Source of the DNA: Deltaproteobacteria bacterium
GTDB lineage: Bacteria > Desulfobacterota > Desulfovibrionia > Desulfovibrionales > Desulfovibrionaceae
NCBI GenBank assembly: GCA_031266055.1
Contig: JAISBT010000031.1
Location: 1-38,058 of the forward strand
Direction of reading: 5' to 3'
Length of the DNA: 38,058 nucleotides
Shown here in pieces: positions 9,834-20,700 of the stretch (position 1 is the first letter of the stretch; each line of letters starts with the position of its first letter). The notes below the pieces were generated by a model. That model did no database searches, was not told where the DNA came from, and worked only from the letters and a program-made list of their open reading frames with translations. The position numbers were made by a program, and so were the translations under genes.

Positions 9834-10288
9834 GCAATATGACCAGGTTTAAATGCCCTGCCTGCGGGCAGGAGACGGACGATGCCCGGAATCCTTTTCC
9901 CACTGTGGATATGGTTATTTACGACCGGGAGAGAGGCATTGTGCTGGTAAAACGCCGTTTTCCTCCTTTGGGCTGGGCTTTGCCCGGAGGTTTCGTGGAA
10001 TATGGCGAAAGCGTTGAAACAGCCGCTGTGCGTGAGGCAAAGGAAGAGACCGGCCTGGATGTTGAACTGAAAGGTCTGGTCGGTGTTTATTCCGATCCGC
10101 GGCGTGACCTGCGCAAGCACACCATCAGCACTGTTTTTTGGGGTGAATGCGCCTTTTCCCAGGCGCCGTCCGCCGGTGATGATGCCGCTGAAGCGTTGTT
10201 TTTCAGGTTGGAAGAACTCCCCGAGCCTTTGGCTTTTGACCATGCGGAAATTATAAATGATTTTTTGGCGAAAATGTTCTTCCAATAA
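9830..10288 (+). CDS. NUDIX hydrolase
   Basis: NUDIX box GGFVEYGESVETAAVREAKEETGLDV; N-terminal CPACG zinc-ribbon-like motif; start TTG 9830 or ATG 9839. Confidence 0.92.
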   Translation: MSNMTRFKCPACGQETDDARNPFPTVDMVIYDRERGIVLVKRRFPPLGWALPGGFVEYGESVETAAVREAKEETGLDVELKGLVGVYSDPRRDLRKHTISTVFWGECAFSQAPSAGDDAAEALFFRLEELPEPLAFDHAEIINDFLAKMFFQ

Positions 10289-10327
10289 AAATTGCCGGAC
10301 GTGATTTTATCCTGAATCTGCGTCATA

Positions 10328-11818
10328 ATGATCCAGCCAATGGGGGCGGAAGTGGAGAGGACGGTATTTTTTGTTACCTCGGAGATGTATCCTTTTTCTA
10401 AAACCGGCGGTTTGGGCGATGTTTTGGGGGCGCTGCCCCTGACCCTGTTCCGCATGGGCGTGCCCGCGGCCGTCATCCTGCCTTTTTACCGGCTGACCAG
10501 CAGCAGGCATAAAATCCTGCAAACTTATTATAATATCCCCGTAGGCTACCCTTGGGGGCCGGTCACCGCCGACGTCCATAAAATTGTTTTCAACGGCATG
10601 CCGGTATATTTTATTGAGCGGGCGGAATATTATGACCGGGCCGCTTATTACAATACCCCCAAAGGCGATTATTTCGACAATGCGGAACGCTTTATCTTTT
10701 TTTGCCGGGCGGCCTTGTCCTTTATCCGGAATCTGGAAGAAGCTCCGGCGGTAATTCACTGTCATGACTGGCAAACCGGGCTTATCCCCGCTTACCTGCA
10801 TTATTACCGCAACGCGGATTCCTTCTGGCAAAATACTTCCAGCGTTTTTACCGTACACAACCTGGCTTTCCAGGGGCGATTTTCCTCCCGGCTTTTTGTG
10901 GACAGCGGTTTGCCCTCCGAGGCCTGGAGCTTTTCCGGAGTGGAATATTTCGGCGACTTGAACATGCTGAAGGCCGCGCTCAATTACGCCGGAAAAATCA
11001 CCACGGTAAGCCCGAGCTATGCCAGGGAAATCCTGACGGAAAAGTTCGGATGCGGGCTGGACAGCGTCCTCAGAACCAGAGAAAGAGACCTGGTGGGCAT
11101 TTTGAATGGCGTGAATTATGCCGTCTGGGGGCCGGAAGCCAGCCGTTATTTGCCGAGGCTCTACTCCGGCCAGGATATGGCGGGTAAAAAATTATGCAAG
11201 GATGCCCTCATTCTGGAACTGGGCATGTCGCCGCATTTGCGCAACCGGCCTATTCTGGGTTTTATCGGCCGGCTGCGCGAACAAAAGGGCATTGATATAT
11301 TATATAAAATTGTGCCGGAGCTTATGCGGCGGGATGTCGGCATAGTGGTTCTGGGCGAAGGCGACCATACTTTTGAGGCCGCGTCCGAGCGTTTCGCGGC
11401 GGAATATCCGGGGCGCTTCTCTTCAATAATCAAATATACCGAGCCGCTGGCCCACAGGCTGCATGCCGGCAGCGACGCCTTTCTCATGCCTTCGCGTTAT
11501 GAGCCTTGCGGCCTCACGCAGATGTATGCCCTGCATTACGGAACCCCGCCTATAGCCACGGCGGTCGGCGGGCTGCGCGACACCATCACCCCCTGGCCGC
11601 ACAGCGAAGCGACGGGCTTTGTCTTCAGAGACAGCAGCCCGGAGGATTTTCTGGAATCGATTTTACAGGCCGTGGAACTGTGGGAAAATAACCCCGAGGC
11701 GTGGGCGGCAATGGTTCGCCGGGGCATGGAAAAAGATTTTTCCTGGCAAAGATCCGCGAATGCGTATATTGAAATATATAGAGAGCTCGGATTTGCCGAC
11801 GGAAGCGTGTATTATTGA
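10328..11818 (+). CDS. glgA: glycogen synthase (GT5)
   Basis: N-terminal [20 protein letters not shown] and C-terminal [32 protein letters not shown] are diagnostic of GlgA. Confidence 0.96.
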   Translation: MIQPMGAEVERTVFFVTSEMYPFSKTGGLGDVLGALPLTLFRMGVPAAVILPFYRLTSSRHKILQTYYNIPVGYPWGPVTADVHKIVFNGMPVYFIERAEYYDRAAYYNTPKGDYFDNAERFIFFCRAALSFIRNLEEAPAVIHCHDWQTGLIPAYLHYYRNADSFWQNTSSVFTVHNLAFQGRFSSRLFVDSGLPSEAWSFSGVEYFGDLNMLKAALNYAGKITTVSPSYAREILTEKFGCGLDSVLRTRERDLVGILNGVNYAVWGPEASRYLPRLYSGQDMAGKKLCKDALILELGMSPHLRNRPILGFIGRLREQKGIDILYKIVPELMRRDVGIVVLGEGDHTFEAASERFAAEYPGRFSSIIKYTEPLAHRLHAGSDAFLMPSRYEPCGLTQMYALHYGTPPIATAVGGLRDTITPWPHSEATGFVFRDSSPEDFLESILQAVELWENNPEAWAAMVRRGMEKDFSWQRSANAYIEIYRELGFADGSVYY

Positions 11819-11925
11819 GGAGCATTTTTGAGGCAAGGCGAAACCACACTTTCGCCGCTGCCGACAAATCAAAACTGCATGGATGCAGTTTTGATTCGGA
11901 AATCGAATAAAGGATTGCTGATGAA

Positions 11926-13857
11926 ATGAACAGTTCGGTCAAACCGGGAATCACCTGGCCGGTATTTATAGAGCCGTTTGATCTGTATCTCTTCGGCCGT
12001 GGGGAACATTTGGATTTATACCGTATTCTGGGAGCTCATCCTATGACCTTGCAGGGCGAAGAGGGTTTCCGCTTTGCCGTCTGGGCTCCCAATGCGCTGG
12101 AAGTGCAGCTTGCGGGCAGTTTTAACGACTGGCGCTGGGCGGAGTTTCCGCTGTACCCTGTGGGCAGTTCCGGGATTTGGGCGGCTTTTGTGCCGCATGT
12201 GCGCCGGGGCGATTTATACAAATTCGGCATACGCGGGGTTGACGGCAAAATTATCTACAAAACCGACCCCATGGCTTTTTGGGCTGAAATGCGTCCGGGC
12301 AACGCTTCCGTAGCCTGGGGTTTGCGTGAATTTGCCTGGAGCGATCAGGAATGGATGGAAAAGCGTAAAAATACCAATATCCTGCATGATCCGCTCAGCA
12401 TCTATGAAGTTCACGCGGGTTCCTGGCGGCGCCATCATGACGACGGGAACTCCTTTTATTCTTATGAAGATCTGGCCGCGCACCTGATCCCCTATGTCAA
12501 GGATCTGGGGTTTACGCATATTGAATTCATGCCGCTGGCCGAGCATCCGCTGGATCTTTCCTGGGGCTACCAGACCGGGCATTACTATGCGCCTACCTCA
12601 CGCTTCGGCAACCCGGAGCAGCTCAAGAAATTTATCAACAGCTGCCACGAAGCCGGCCTGGGCGTACTGCTTGATTGGGTGCCGGCGCACTTTCCCAAAG
12701 ACGAATGGGGGTTGGGGCGTTTTGACGGAACGGCTCTGTATGAGCACAGCGACCCGCGAAAGGGCGAGCATCCGGACTGGGGAACCTATATTTTTAACTA
12801 CGGCCGGCATGAAGTGCATAACTTTATTTTGGCCAACGGCTTGTATTGGCTGGAGGAATTCCATTTTGACGGTCTGCGCCTGGACGCTGTCGCCTCCATG
12901 ATCTACCTGGATTATTCGCGCAAAGAAGGCGAGTGGGCGCCCAATGAATATGGCGGCAAAGAAAATATTGAAGCCATAGAGTTTATACGCAAGCTTAATT
13001 CCGTTGTACATGGGAAATACCCCGGAGCAATCACCGTGGCGGAAGAATCCACCTCCTGGCCCGGAGTTTCAAGGCCCGTATACACCGGGGGTCTGGGGTT
13101 CACGTTTAAATGGAACATGGGCTGGATGAACGACACCTTAAGCTATATGGCGGAAAACCCCGTACACAGATCATATCATCATAACATTCTGACTTTCTCC
13201 ATGCTGTACGCTTTCAGCGAAAACTTCATTCTGCCCATGTCCCACGACGAAGTGGTGCACGGCAAAAAATCCCTGCTGGCCAAAATGCCGGGAGACATAT
13301 GGCAGCAGCAGGCCAACCTGCGCTTGCTCTATGCTTATATGTGGGCGCATGTGGGAAAAAAACTGCTGTTCATGGGCGGCGAATTCGGGCAATGGAATGA
13401 ATGGTCGGAAAGCCGGGAACTGGATTGGATGCTCCTGGATTTTGCGACGCACCGGGGCCTTATGCAGCTTGTGCGCGACTTGAACGGAATTTTACGCCGG
13501 GAGCCGGCCATGCACATGTATGATACTGACTGGCAAGGCTTTTCCTGGGTGGATTTTTCAGATTACCAGGCGTCCGTGATAAGCTTTGTCCGGCGGGGCG
13601 AGGGAGCGAGGCCGATTTTCTGGGTGTTCAATTTTACCCCTGTCCCCCGCTATGATTATAAAATCGGCTGCCGGGATTTTGACCTGTACAAAAACTGGCA
13701 TGAAATACTGAATACGGACAGCGCCTATTACGGCGGCGGCGACTTTGGCAATTACAACGGCATCCGGGTGCGGGAACAGGTATTCAACCAGCATCAGTCC
13801 CATATTTCCCTGAATCTCCCGCCTCTGGGCGCGCTGGCTTTGGCGCCGTGCACATAG
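11926..13857 (+). CDS. glgB: 1,4-alpha-glucan branching enzyme (GH13)
   Basis: 643 aa; CBM48 plus GH13 motifs (DWVPAHFPKD, DGLRLDAVASMIYLDYSR, AEESTSWPGVS, LPMSHDEVVHGKKSLL). Confidence 0.97.
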   Translation: MNSSVKPGITWPVFIEPFDLYLFGRGEHLDLYRILGAHPMTLQGEEGFRFAVWAPNALEVQLAGSFNDWRWAEFPLYPVGSSGIWAAFVPHVRRGDLYKFGIRGVDGKIIYKTDPMAFWAEMRPGNASVAWGLREFAWSDQEWMEKRKNTNILHDPLSIYEVHAGSWRRHHDDGNSFYSYEDLAAHLIPYVKDLGFTHIEFMPLAEHPLDLSWGYQTGHYYAPTSRFGNPEQLKKFINSCHEAGLGVLLDWVPAHFPKDEWGLGRFDGTALYEHSDPRKGEHPDWGTYIFNYGRHEVHNFILANGLYWLEEFHFDGLRLDAVASMIYLDYSRKEGEWAPNEYGGKENIEAIEFIRKLNSVVHGKYPGAITVAEESTSWPGVSRPVYTGGLGFTFKWNMGWMNDTLSYMAENPVHRSYHHNILTFSMLYAFSENFILPMSHDEVVHGKKSLLAKMPGDIWQQQANLRLLYAYMWAHVGKKLLFMGGEFGQWNEWSESRELDWMLLDFATHRGLMQLVRDLNGILRREPAMHMYDTDWQGFSWVDFSDYQASVISFVRRGEGARPIFWVFNFTPVPRYDYKIGCRDFDLYKNWHEILNTDSAYYGGGDFGNYNGIRVREQVFNQHQSHISLNLPPLGALALAPCT

Positions 13858-14327
13858 TTTTGTTTGAGCCGGAAATTCCGCCCAACACCGGCAACGCAGC
13901 CAGGCTGTCCGCCGCTTTTGGCCTTCCCCTGCATTTGATTGAACCGCTTGGTTTCAGCCTGGAGGATAAATACTTGCGCCGGGCCGGTCTGGATTACTGG
14001 CCCAGCGTGCGGCTTTTTCTCTGGCCGGATTTTGCCGCTTATCTGCGGGAGGGCAGAGACGGGCACCGGTTGGTGATGACCAGTTGCAAGACCGGCAGCC
14101 CGATACAGCGCTTTGCCTTCAGCCGGGCTGACGCTTTGGTTTTCGGGCCGGAAAGCCGGGGTTTGCCTGCGGAAGTGCTGCGCCATGCCGGGGTTTGCCT
14201 GCGTATTCCCATATGCGATGCGGTGCGCAGCATAAATCTTTCTTCCGCCGTGGCCATAGCGGCGTATCAGGCCATGCTCGGCAGCGGGATGCTGGACGAA
14301 CTTCCGCAAAGACCGAAAGAACATTGA
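13848..14327 (+). CDS. trmL: tRNA (cytidine(34)-2'-O)-methyltransferase, SPOUT family
   Basis: MHIVLFEPEIPPNTGNAARLSAAFG..., FGPESRGLPAEVL, RSINLSSAVAIAAYQ; GTG start overlapping the glgB stop. Confidence 0.94.
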   Translation: MHIVLFEPEIPPNTGNAARLSAAFGLPLHLIEPLGFSLEDKYLRRAGLDYWPSVRLFLWPDFAAYLREGRDGHRLVMTSCKTGSPIQRFAFSRADALVFGPESRGLPAEVLRHAGVCLRIPICDAVRSINLSSAVAIAAYQAMLGSGMLDELPQRPKEH

Positions 14328-14329
14328 TA

Positions 14330-15556
14330 ATGATGCGCTACCACGAACTCCTCGCCCTGTTCCGGAACAGGGCCGATTATGCCGGCGCCGGCATTGATTT
14401 CGGCAACGGACTCGTTCTGCGCAATTTTGATTTTCACTCCAGAGCGCGTTTTCCGCACCTTTCGCCGGAAACGTCCCGCAACACCGCTGTGCCGGCTTCG
14501 GCGTCCGCGGATCTGCGCGGCCAGGCGGGCGCCTGCTCCCTGCTCGACAAGGCGGATGCGGAAATAGAAGAAAATCTGCGTTTCCGCTATCAGGTAATGC
14601 TCCCGTCCGCCGACGGGAAGGCGCGGGGCGTCATCATCATGCTCCACGGCTTTAATGAGAAGCGCTGGCTCAAATACCTGCCCTGGGCCGCCCACTTCGT
14701 CCTGCGTACCGGCAAGGCCGCGCTCATGTTCCCCATCGCCTTTCATATGAACCGCGCGCCCGCCGCCTGGAGCGACGCCCGCTCCATGCACCGGCTCAGC
14801 CGGGAGCGCAGAAGGCTGTATCCGGAACTTGTCGGCAGCAGTCTTTCCAACGTCGCCATAAGTACGCGCCTGCACAACATGCCGGCCCGCTTCATCTGGT
14901 CGGGACTGGAATCATACCACGACCTGCTGGATCTTGTGGAAGCGATAAAAAGAGGAGAACATCCGGCCATTGCCGCCGGAGCGGACATTGATTTTTTTTC
15001 CTACTCCATAGGCACGCTCCTTGGAGAAATAACGGTACTGACCAATAAAAACGGATATTTTTCCCAATCGCGCTGCGCGGCTTTTTGCGGAGGCCCTGTC
15101 TTCAACCGGCTCTCGCCGGTCTCGAAATTCATTCTGGACAGTGAGGCGAACGTGCGCCTGTACTCCTACCTGATTGAACATCTGGACAGCCACATGAAGA
15201 GCGATCCCCGGCTTGAGCGCCTGCTCACCGGCGAGGAGGAAGGCATAAATCTCCGCAGCCTGCTCAACTACCGCGTCAACCTCGCCTATCGCGAAGAAAA
15301 GCTGCGCGCCGCGAGCGGCAGGTTTTACGCCGTTGCGCTGGAGCGGGACGAGGTGGTGCCGCCGTATGAAGTGATCAACACCTTGCAGGGAAGCCGCAAG
15401 GATATCGGCATACGGGTGGACATTCTGGACTACCCCTACCCCTACCGGCACGAGGAGCCTTTCCCCGCGGGCGTATCCGGCGGAGCTTCCCTGCCCGGGG
15501 AGATTGACCGGCAGTTCCGGAGGACTTTCGATTCCATAAGCGCTTTTCTGGCTTAG
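14330..15556 (+). CDS. alpha/beta-hydrolase-like protein (DUF6051-like)
   Basis: ORF opens at 14195 inside trmL; start at 14330 (MMRYHELL) preferred. Contains VIIMLHGFNEKRWLKYLPWAAHF and a FFSYSIG nucleophile-elbow-like segment. Confidence 0.7.
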   Translation: MMRYHELLALFRNRADYAGAGIDFGNGLVLRNFDFHSRARFPHLSPETSRNTAVPASASADLRGQAGACSLLDKADAEIEENLRFRYQVMLPSADGKARGVIIMLHGFNEKRWLKYLPWAAHFVLRTGKAALMFPIAFHMNRAPAAWSDARSMHRLSRERRRLYPELVGSSLSNVAISTRLHNMPARFIWSGLESYHDLLDLVEAIKRGEHPAIAAGADIDFFSYSIGTLLGEITVLTNKNGYFSQSRCAAFCGGPVFNRLSPVSKFILDSEANVRLYSYLIEHLDSHMKSDPRLERLLTGEEEGINLRSLLNYRVNLAYREEKLRAASGRFYAVALERDEVVPPYEVINTLQGSRKDIGIRVDILDYPYPYRHEEPFPAGVSGGASLPGEIDRQFRRTFDSISAFLA

Positions 15557-15568
15557 AGCGGTCTAACA

Positions 15569-16597
15569 TTGAAAATGGCGTATTTTCTTTCCGTAAATTA
15601 TTTACTCTTCATTCCGCTGGCCATAGCGCTGGATTTTTTGCTGGGCGATCCCCTTTCCTGGCCGCATCCGGTAAAGCTTATCGGCAGGATGTTGGACGGC
15701 CTGGAAAAGTTTCTGTTGTCCGCGCTTACTTTTCAAAAAACCGCAGGGGTCGTCTGCGTGCTGGCGGCTGCGCTGGCTGCCGGGGGGTCGGTTTTTGCGC
15801 TGCTTGACTGCGCGAGAGGTGTGGCCTATGCGGTACTGGCGGTTTACCTGGCCTATGCCGCGCTGGCTCTGGGCTGTCTTCTGCGTGAAGGCCGCAGAGC
15901 CAATGCGCTGATCAGCGCGGTTGATGCCCGGCGCTTTTCCTCGCCTGAGCTTGAGGCCGCGCGTAAGGCGGTTTCTCTGCTGGTAAGCCGGGATGTTTCG
16001 CGGCTTCAGAAACCCGCTTTGTACCGGACGCTGGCGGAAACTTTAAGTGAAAATTTTAATGACGCCTTCATTGCCCCGCTGTTTTGGCTCCTGCTCGGCG
16101 GGCAGACCGGGGTTTGGGTGTATAAATGCGTGAGTACGGCGGACAGCCGCTGGGGTTACCGGCATGACCCCTGGTCGCGCCGGGGCTGGGCCGCTGCCCG
16201 CCTGGACGATTTCCTGGCCTTTATCCCGGCGCGTTTGTCGGCCGTGCTGCTGTATATGGCAAGTTCGGCCGAGGGCAGAAAAGCCTGGCCTTCCTGGGCG
16301 GCGCTACGCAGAGATGCCGCTCGGATGGAGAGCCCCAATGCCGGCTGGAGCATGGCGGCCGCGGCCTGGCTGCATGGCGCGGGCATGGGCGGGCCGGCTG
16401 TTTATGCCGGAAAGATCAAGGAAAAACCTTGCCTCGGCCCGCATATTACCGGGGAAAGCGCCTGGAATGAGGATAAAATCGCCGGTTTGCTCGCGCATTT
16501 ACGCAAAGCCGGGCTTTTGGGCGCAGCCCTGCTGTGGGCCGCGCCTTTGGCTGCCGTAGGTCTGGCGCGGGGATTCAGGGCGCTGCTTGCCGGTTAA
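15569..16597 (+). CDS. cobD/cbiB: adenosylcobinamide-phosphate synthase
   Basis: LDFLLGDPLSWPHPVKLIGRMLDGLEK, ETLSENFNDAFIAPLFWLLLGG, VSTADSRWGYRHDPWSRRGWAAARLDD. Confidence 0.95.
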   Translation: MKMAYFLSVNYLLFIPLAIALDFLLGDPLSWPHPVKLIGRMLDGLEKFLLSALTFQKTAGVVCVLAAALAAGGSVFALLDCARGVAYAVLAVYLAYAALALGCLLREGRRANALISAVDARRFSSPELEAARKAVSLLVSRDVSRLQKPALYRTLAETLSENFNDAFIAPLFWLLLGGQTGVWVYKCVSTADSRWGYRHDPWSRRGWAAARLDDFLAFIPARLSAVLLYMASSAEGRKAWPSWAALRRDAARMESPNAGWSMAAAAWLHGAGMGGPAVYAGKIKEKPCLGPHITGESAWNEDKIAGLLAHLRKAGLLGAALLWAAPLAAVGLARGFRALLAG

Positions 16598-16691
16598 GGC
16601 AATTTAACTTTGAGACGCTCCCTCCGGCGCTTTACGGCGAAACATCGCTGCTGTCTTCATCCGTAAGCTGCTGCGCAGCAACGGCTGAAGC
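16598..16691. repeat. element C, copy 2 (inverted relative to 48-141)
   Basis: See 48-141. Confidence 0.9.
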
Positions 16692-16733
16692 AAGTTTCGC
16701 CCACGCCTGCGGGGCGGGCGGCGGTGCCCGCCG

Positions 16734-16771
16734 CCAGAGCATTTCAACATTTCAATGTTAAAATGCTCTGG
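16734..16771. repeat. palindromic intergenic repeat (element A), full copy overlapping the galE stop codon
   Basis: CCAGAGCATTTCAACATT-TC-AATGTTAAAATGCTCTGG; 17/18 stem pairing. Confidence 0.85.
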
Positions 16772-17747
16772 CGTTGTCTTTTTCAAACCATTTCCAGGCT
16801 GTACTCAAAATATTATCCAGCGAAGAATGGCATGGAATCCAGCCGAGAATTTTTTTGGCCGCATCCACTCTGGCCACCAGGGAAGGGACATCGCCGGCCC
16901 GCCGTCCTTCCAGAGTAAAGGGAATTTTTTTCCCGGCAATGCGGCCGCAGCGCTCCACTATTTCCCTGACCGAATAGCCGGTGCCGGTTCCAAGATTGAC
17001 CTTGAAGGATTGCCCCCCGGCCAGCAGTTTCTCCAGAGCCAGCCGGTGCGCAACGGCAAGGTCGCTCACATGGATGTAATCGCGCAGACAGGTGCCGTCC
17101 GGAGTGGGATAATCCGTGCCGAAAACGCTTAATGCCGGGATAAGCCCGCAGGCCGCCATAAATACGCGCGGAATCAAATGCGTTTCAGGCTTGTGCCGCT
17201 CGCCGAGCTCGGCGTCCCCATCCGCCCCGGAAGCGTTGAAATAGCGCAGCACCGCGCTTTTAAACCCGTAAGCCGCGCCGTAATCATCCAAAAAGCGCTC
17301 CATGAAGGCCTTGCTTGCCGCATAGGGATTCATGGGGTTAAACGGGGTTTCTTCGCCTACGCGCTCAGCTTCGGTTTCCCCATATACCGCGCAGGTGCCG
17401 GAAACCACTATGGCGCGCAGGCCGGTTACCCGCATGGCCTCCAAAAGACTCAGAGTTCCATGCAGATTATTGACGTAATATTTGCCCGGGTCAAGAACGG
17501 ATTCCCCGACATTGATGAAAGAAGCGAAGTGAATCACGCCCAGAGGCTTTTTTTGCAGGATCAGCTCAACAAGTTTCGCGGTATCGGTTACATCGCCGTG
17601 GCAAAACTCGCCGTAACGGACAAAATCCATATGTCCGGTTACAAAATTATCATAAACAACAGGGACATACCCGTGCGCGGCAAGCTCCTTGCACGTATGT
17701 GCGCCGATATATCCCGCGCCGCCGGTAACAAGCACATATTCAGACAT
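16758..17747 (-). CDS. galE: UDP-glucose 4-epimerase
   Basis: MSEYVLVTGGAGYIGAHTCKELAAHGY, NPYAASKAFMERFLDD, GTDYPTPDGTCLRDYIHVSDLA. ORF extends to 17780; start at MSEYVLVTG preferred. Confidence 0.95.
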   Translation of the reverse strand: MSEYVLVTGGAGYIGAHTCKELAAHGYVPVVYDNFVTGHMDFVRYGEFCHGDVTDTAKLVELILQKKPLGVIHFASFINVGESVLDPGKYYVNNLHGTLSLLEAMRVTGLRAIVVSGTCAVYGETEAERVGEETPFNPMNPYAASKAFMERFLDDYGAAYGFKSAVLRYFNASGADGDAELGERHKPETHLIPRVFMAACGLIPALSVFGTDYPTPDGTCLRDYIHVSDLAVAHRLALEKLLAGGQSFKVNLGTGTGYSVREIVERCGRIAGKKIPFTLEGRRAGDVPSLVARVDAAKKILGWIPCHSSLDNILSTAWKWFEKDNARAF

Positions 17748-17757
17748 CTGCCGCTCC

Positions 17758-20700
17758 TTATAAATTGCCCGCCGGCGCATACTTGGCCGCCTCTCTGTCC
17801 ATATTGTAAGAAGAAAGCTGAGTGGCGGCGGCTTTGCCGTAGTAGGTCTGCGGGTAATTGGCGCTGAGTTCGGTCAAAATTTTTTCCCATTCCCCCATGC
17901 TTCCGCGCCTGCGGTGCAAAGCAGCCATATTGTACATAATGGAAAGCGCGTCGTCCGAGCCCTGGTCGGAATATTGCAAGTATTCGCCCCCGTAATCCAG
18001 GGCGTCCTGAATCATGCCGCTCGACTGGGCAATACCCATGAGGGAACCCAGAATATTTTTGATCTTTTCCGTATCCGCCTGCCCCGGATTCAAGGCCGCA
18101 AGGTCTTTCAGCCGGCGCAAAGCTTCCTGCCCGATACGGTAAGCCGTTTCATAATCTTTATCTTTTTCCGCCTGACGGGCCAGGAAATAGTCGGCATAAG
18201 CCTGCTGTTCCGGCGGCAGAGAATTTTGCTCGTAGAGATTTTTCCAAATGGGCAGGGCGGACGGGCTTTTGCCCTGGTTTTCATAGGCCAGCCCGAGAGC
18301 ATAGTCCATCTGGCGTCTGGTTTCCGGGGTTATTTCCCACATTTCCACCCGGTTCAGCAGTTCTTCCACCGCGGCCCAGCGATCATACTCCACTTGTATG
18401 GTCAAGCCGAGAATCAAAGCCATTTCGGAATATTCAGGAATTTTTCCGCCCAGAAAAAACGGCTCCAGAGTGTCCAGAGCCGCGTCAGGGTTGGCCCCCT
18501 CCCACTGGCTTACCGCCAGGGCCAAGCGGCTTTCCGGATCCAAAAACTCTTCCTGCGTGTGCAGCAGGGGGTAGCGGTTCCAAAAATCCAGCACCCGGAC
18601 ATAGCGTTTGGTGTTCACGCTTTCCGCCGCCAGCATGGAAAAAGCGTTGCGGCTTACCTCCAGAGCCCTGGCCGCCAGCGGGTCATTGGGCGCGGCCATG
18701 ACAATTTCGTTGCACAGGCTGAAACAGGCGTCATAGTCCTTTTGCCACAGGCTCCACATGGCCAGCTTCAACTTGGCCAGCATGGCCAGCGGGTTATCCG
18801 GAAAATCACGGATAATTTTCCGGTAGGTTTCCGCCGGAGCCAGATTGTACGGCTGTTTAAACACCTTGAACATGCCTGCCAGAGAGGGATCGTCGTTAAT
18901 CCCGTTTTCCACCATGCGCATCATGGCGATAATACCGCCGTCTTTGGCGGGAAAACGTTTTGCAGCTTCTTCATAGACATGGCGCGCCGCATTGCGGTAT
19001 TTCTGCGACTGGTAAATATCGCCCAGGCGGGAAAGGATAATATCCGCATCCGCAGCGTTGGGCTGCAGATTATAATAAAGCCAGTAGGCCTGCCGTGCCC
19101 GATCCACCTGCCTCGCCCGGTAGGCGGTATCGCCGATCAGACTGAGTACCGGAGGGTAATCCAGGTAAAAGCGCGGCCAGCGTTTTTCCACATAATCAAT
19201 AATTTCATAGGCTTTATCGTAATAGCCCAGGCGGTATAAAGTGCGGGTAAGGCCCAAAGCCGCGTCGCGCGAATAGCGGCTGTCCGGGAATTCTTCCACC
19301 ACAAACCGGAATTGCAGAACCGCGTCATTCAAATTGCCCTGCTCATACTGATAATCACCCATGTAGTAATAGGACAGGGGGATATTTTCGTCCCGGGGAA
19401 ACTGCTGGCGCAACAAAGTAAAGTAGGCTTCAGCCTCATAAGCGTTGTCGGCCTTGAGGTTAAGATAGCCCAAACGCAACCAGGCTCCGGCATTACGCTG
19501 GGAGCCGGTGTTGAAATTTACGGCCTCGGTGGTGGTATCCGTGATTTCTTTAAAAAATTTTCCCAACTCACTCCTGTGCAAGGAAAAAAAGCTGTCCGCC
19601 CGGCGATGCAAAATATTTTCCCGCTGCGCGCGGCTGAGGTTGCTTTGTTTCAGAAGTTTTTCCGAAAGCTCATAGGCCCCCTGGAAATTATTTTCCAGCA
19701 TCATATTTTCAAGCTCTTCCGAAGCCGTTTGCGGATCAAGCGGCGGATCGACAGGTTTACCTGTTTCATCCACATAAACCACGGTCTGCCCGGTTTCCGC
19801 ACGAGGTTCCGCGGCCTGGCCGCCGCGCCCGGCGGAAACTTCAGGCTGCGCCGCCGGCGCGGTTGACCCGGGCGGAGGAGTTATACGCTGCGTTATATTG
19901 CTGGACGGGCCGGAAGGCACGCCGGCGTCCGCCCCCGGCCGCGTTTGCGTCTGAGCGGGTTGCGGACTTGCGGGCGGGGAAGACTGCGGGGCAGCCGGAG
20001 CCGCCGGTTGCGTCCGCTCAGGCTGCGGGCTTGCAGGCGGGGACAACTGCGGGGCAGCCGGAGGGACAGCCGGAGCAGCCTGCTGCGTTGGCGTCCGGCC
20101 CGGTTGCGGGCTTGCCGGGGACAACTGCGGGAGCGGCGGCGGGGAAGCCGGAGGAGCCTGCTCCGGCTGCTCCCGGCTGGAGGGATCAAAACCTGTTCCG
20201 GGCGGCACGGCGATATATACCGGTATTCTGGCTTCAGACGGCGAAGGCTTCGCCCCCTCCTTAACCAGCCCGGATCTGTAAATAAAAGGCGCATCAATTA
20301 TATCCGCGCCGCCCAGGCTTGCGGCGGCATGAGCCGTTTTCGCTCCAAACGGCCATAAATCCGCGAAATTAAGGCCGGAAGCTCCACCCGGCACGCTGCC
20401 GACGCCTTGCCGGAACAAAGGAGGTTCAGGCGCGGCCGGCAATTTTGACGGCATATCCAGCGGTTCCCATTGCGGCAGTTGCCCGTCGCCTTCCGCGTCC
20501 CCGTCCTGCGGCTCAATTCCGTTTCCGGGCGTGCCCGGACTGAGCGCAGGGGGATTATCGCCGTAAAATCCGGCGGGGCCCGCGGATCCTGCGGGCCTGG
20601 ATGGCGTTGCGCCTTGTACGGCAGGATTGAGCAGGGAATCCGGCATGGAAGGAAAGCTTGTGCCGGCCGCTCCGCCGGCAGCTTGATCCCGTGCATTCAT

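Noticed and set aside
17914-19239. 441-aa plus-strand ORF opposite the TPR gene
   Set aside because: Shadow ORF created by GC-biased codon positions in the TPR gene.
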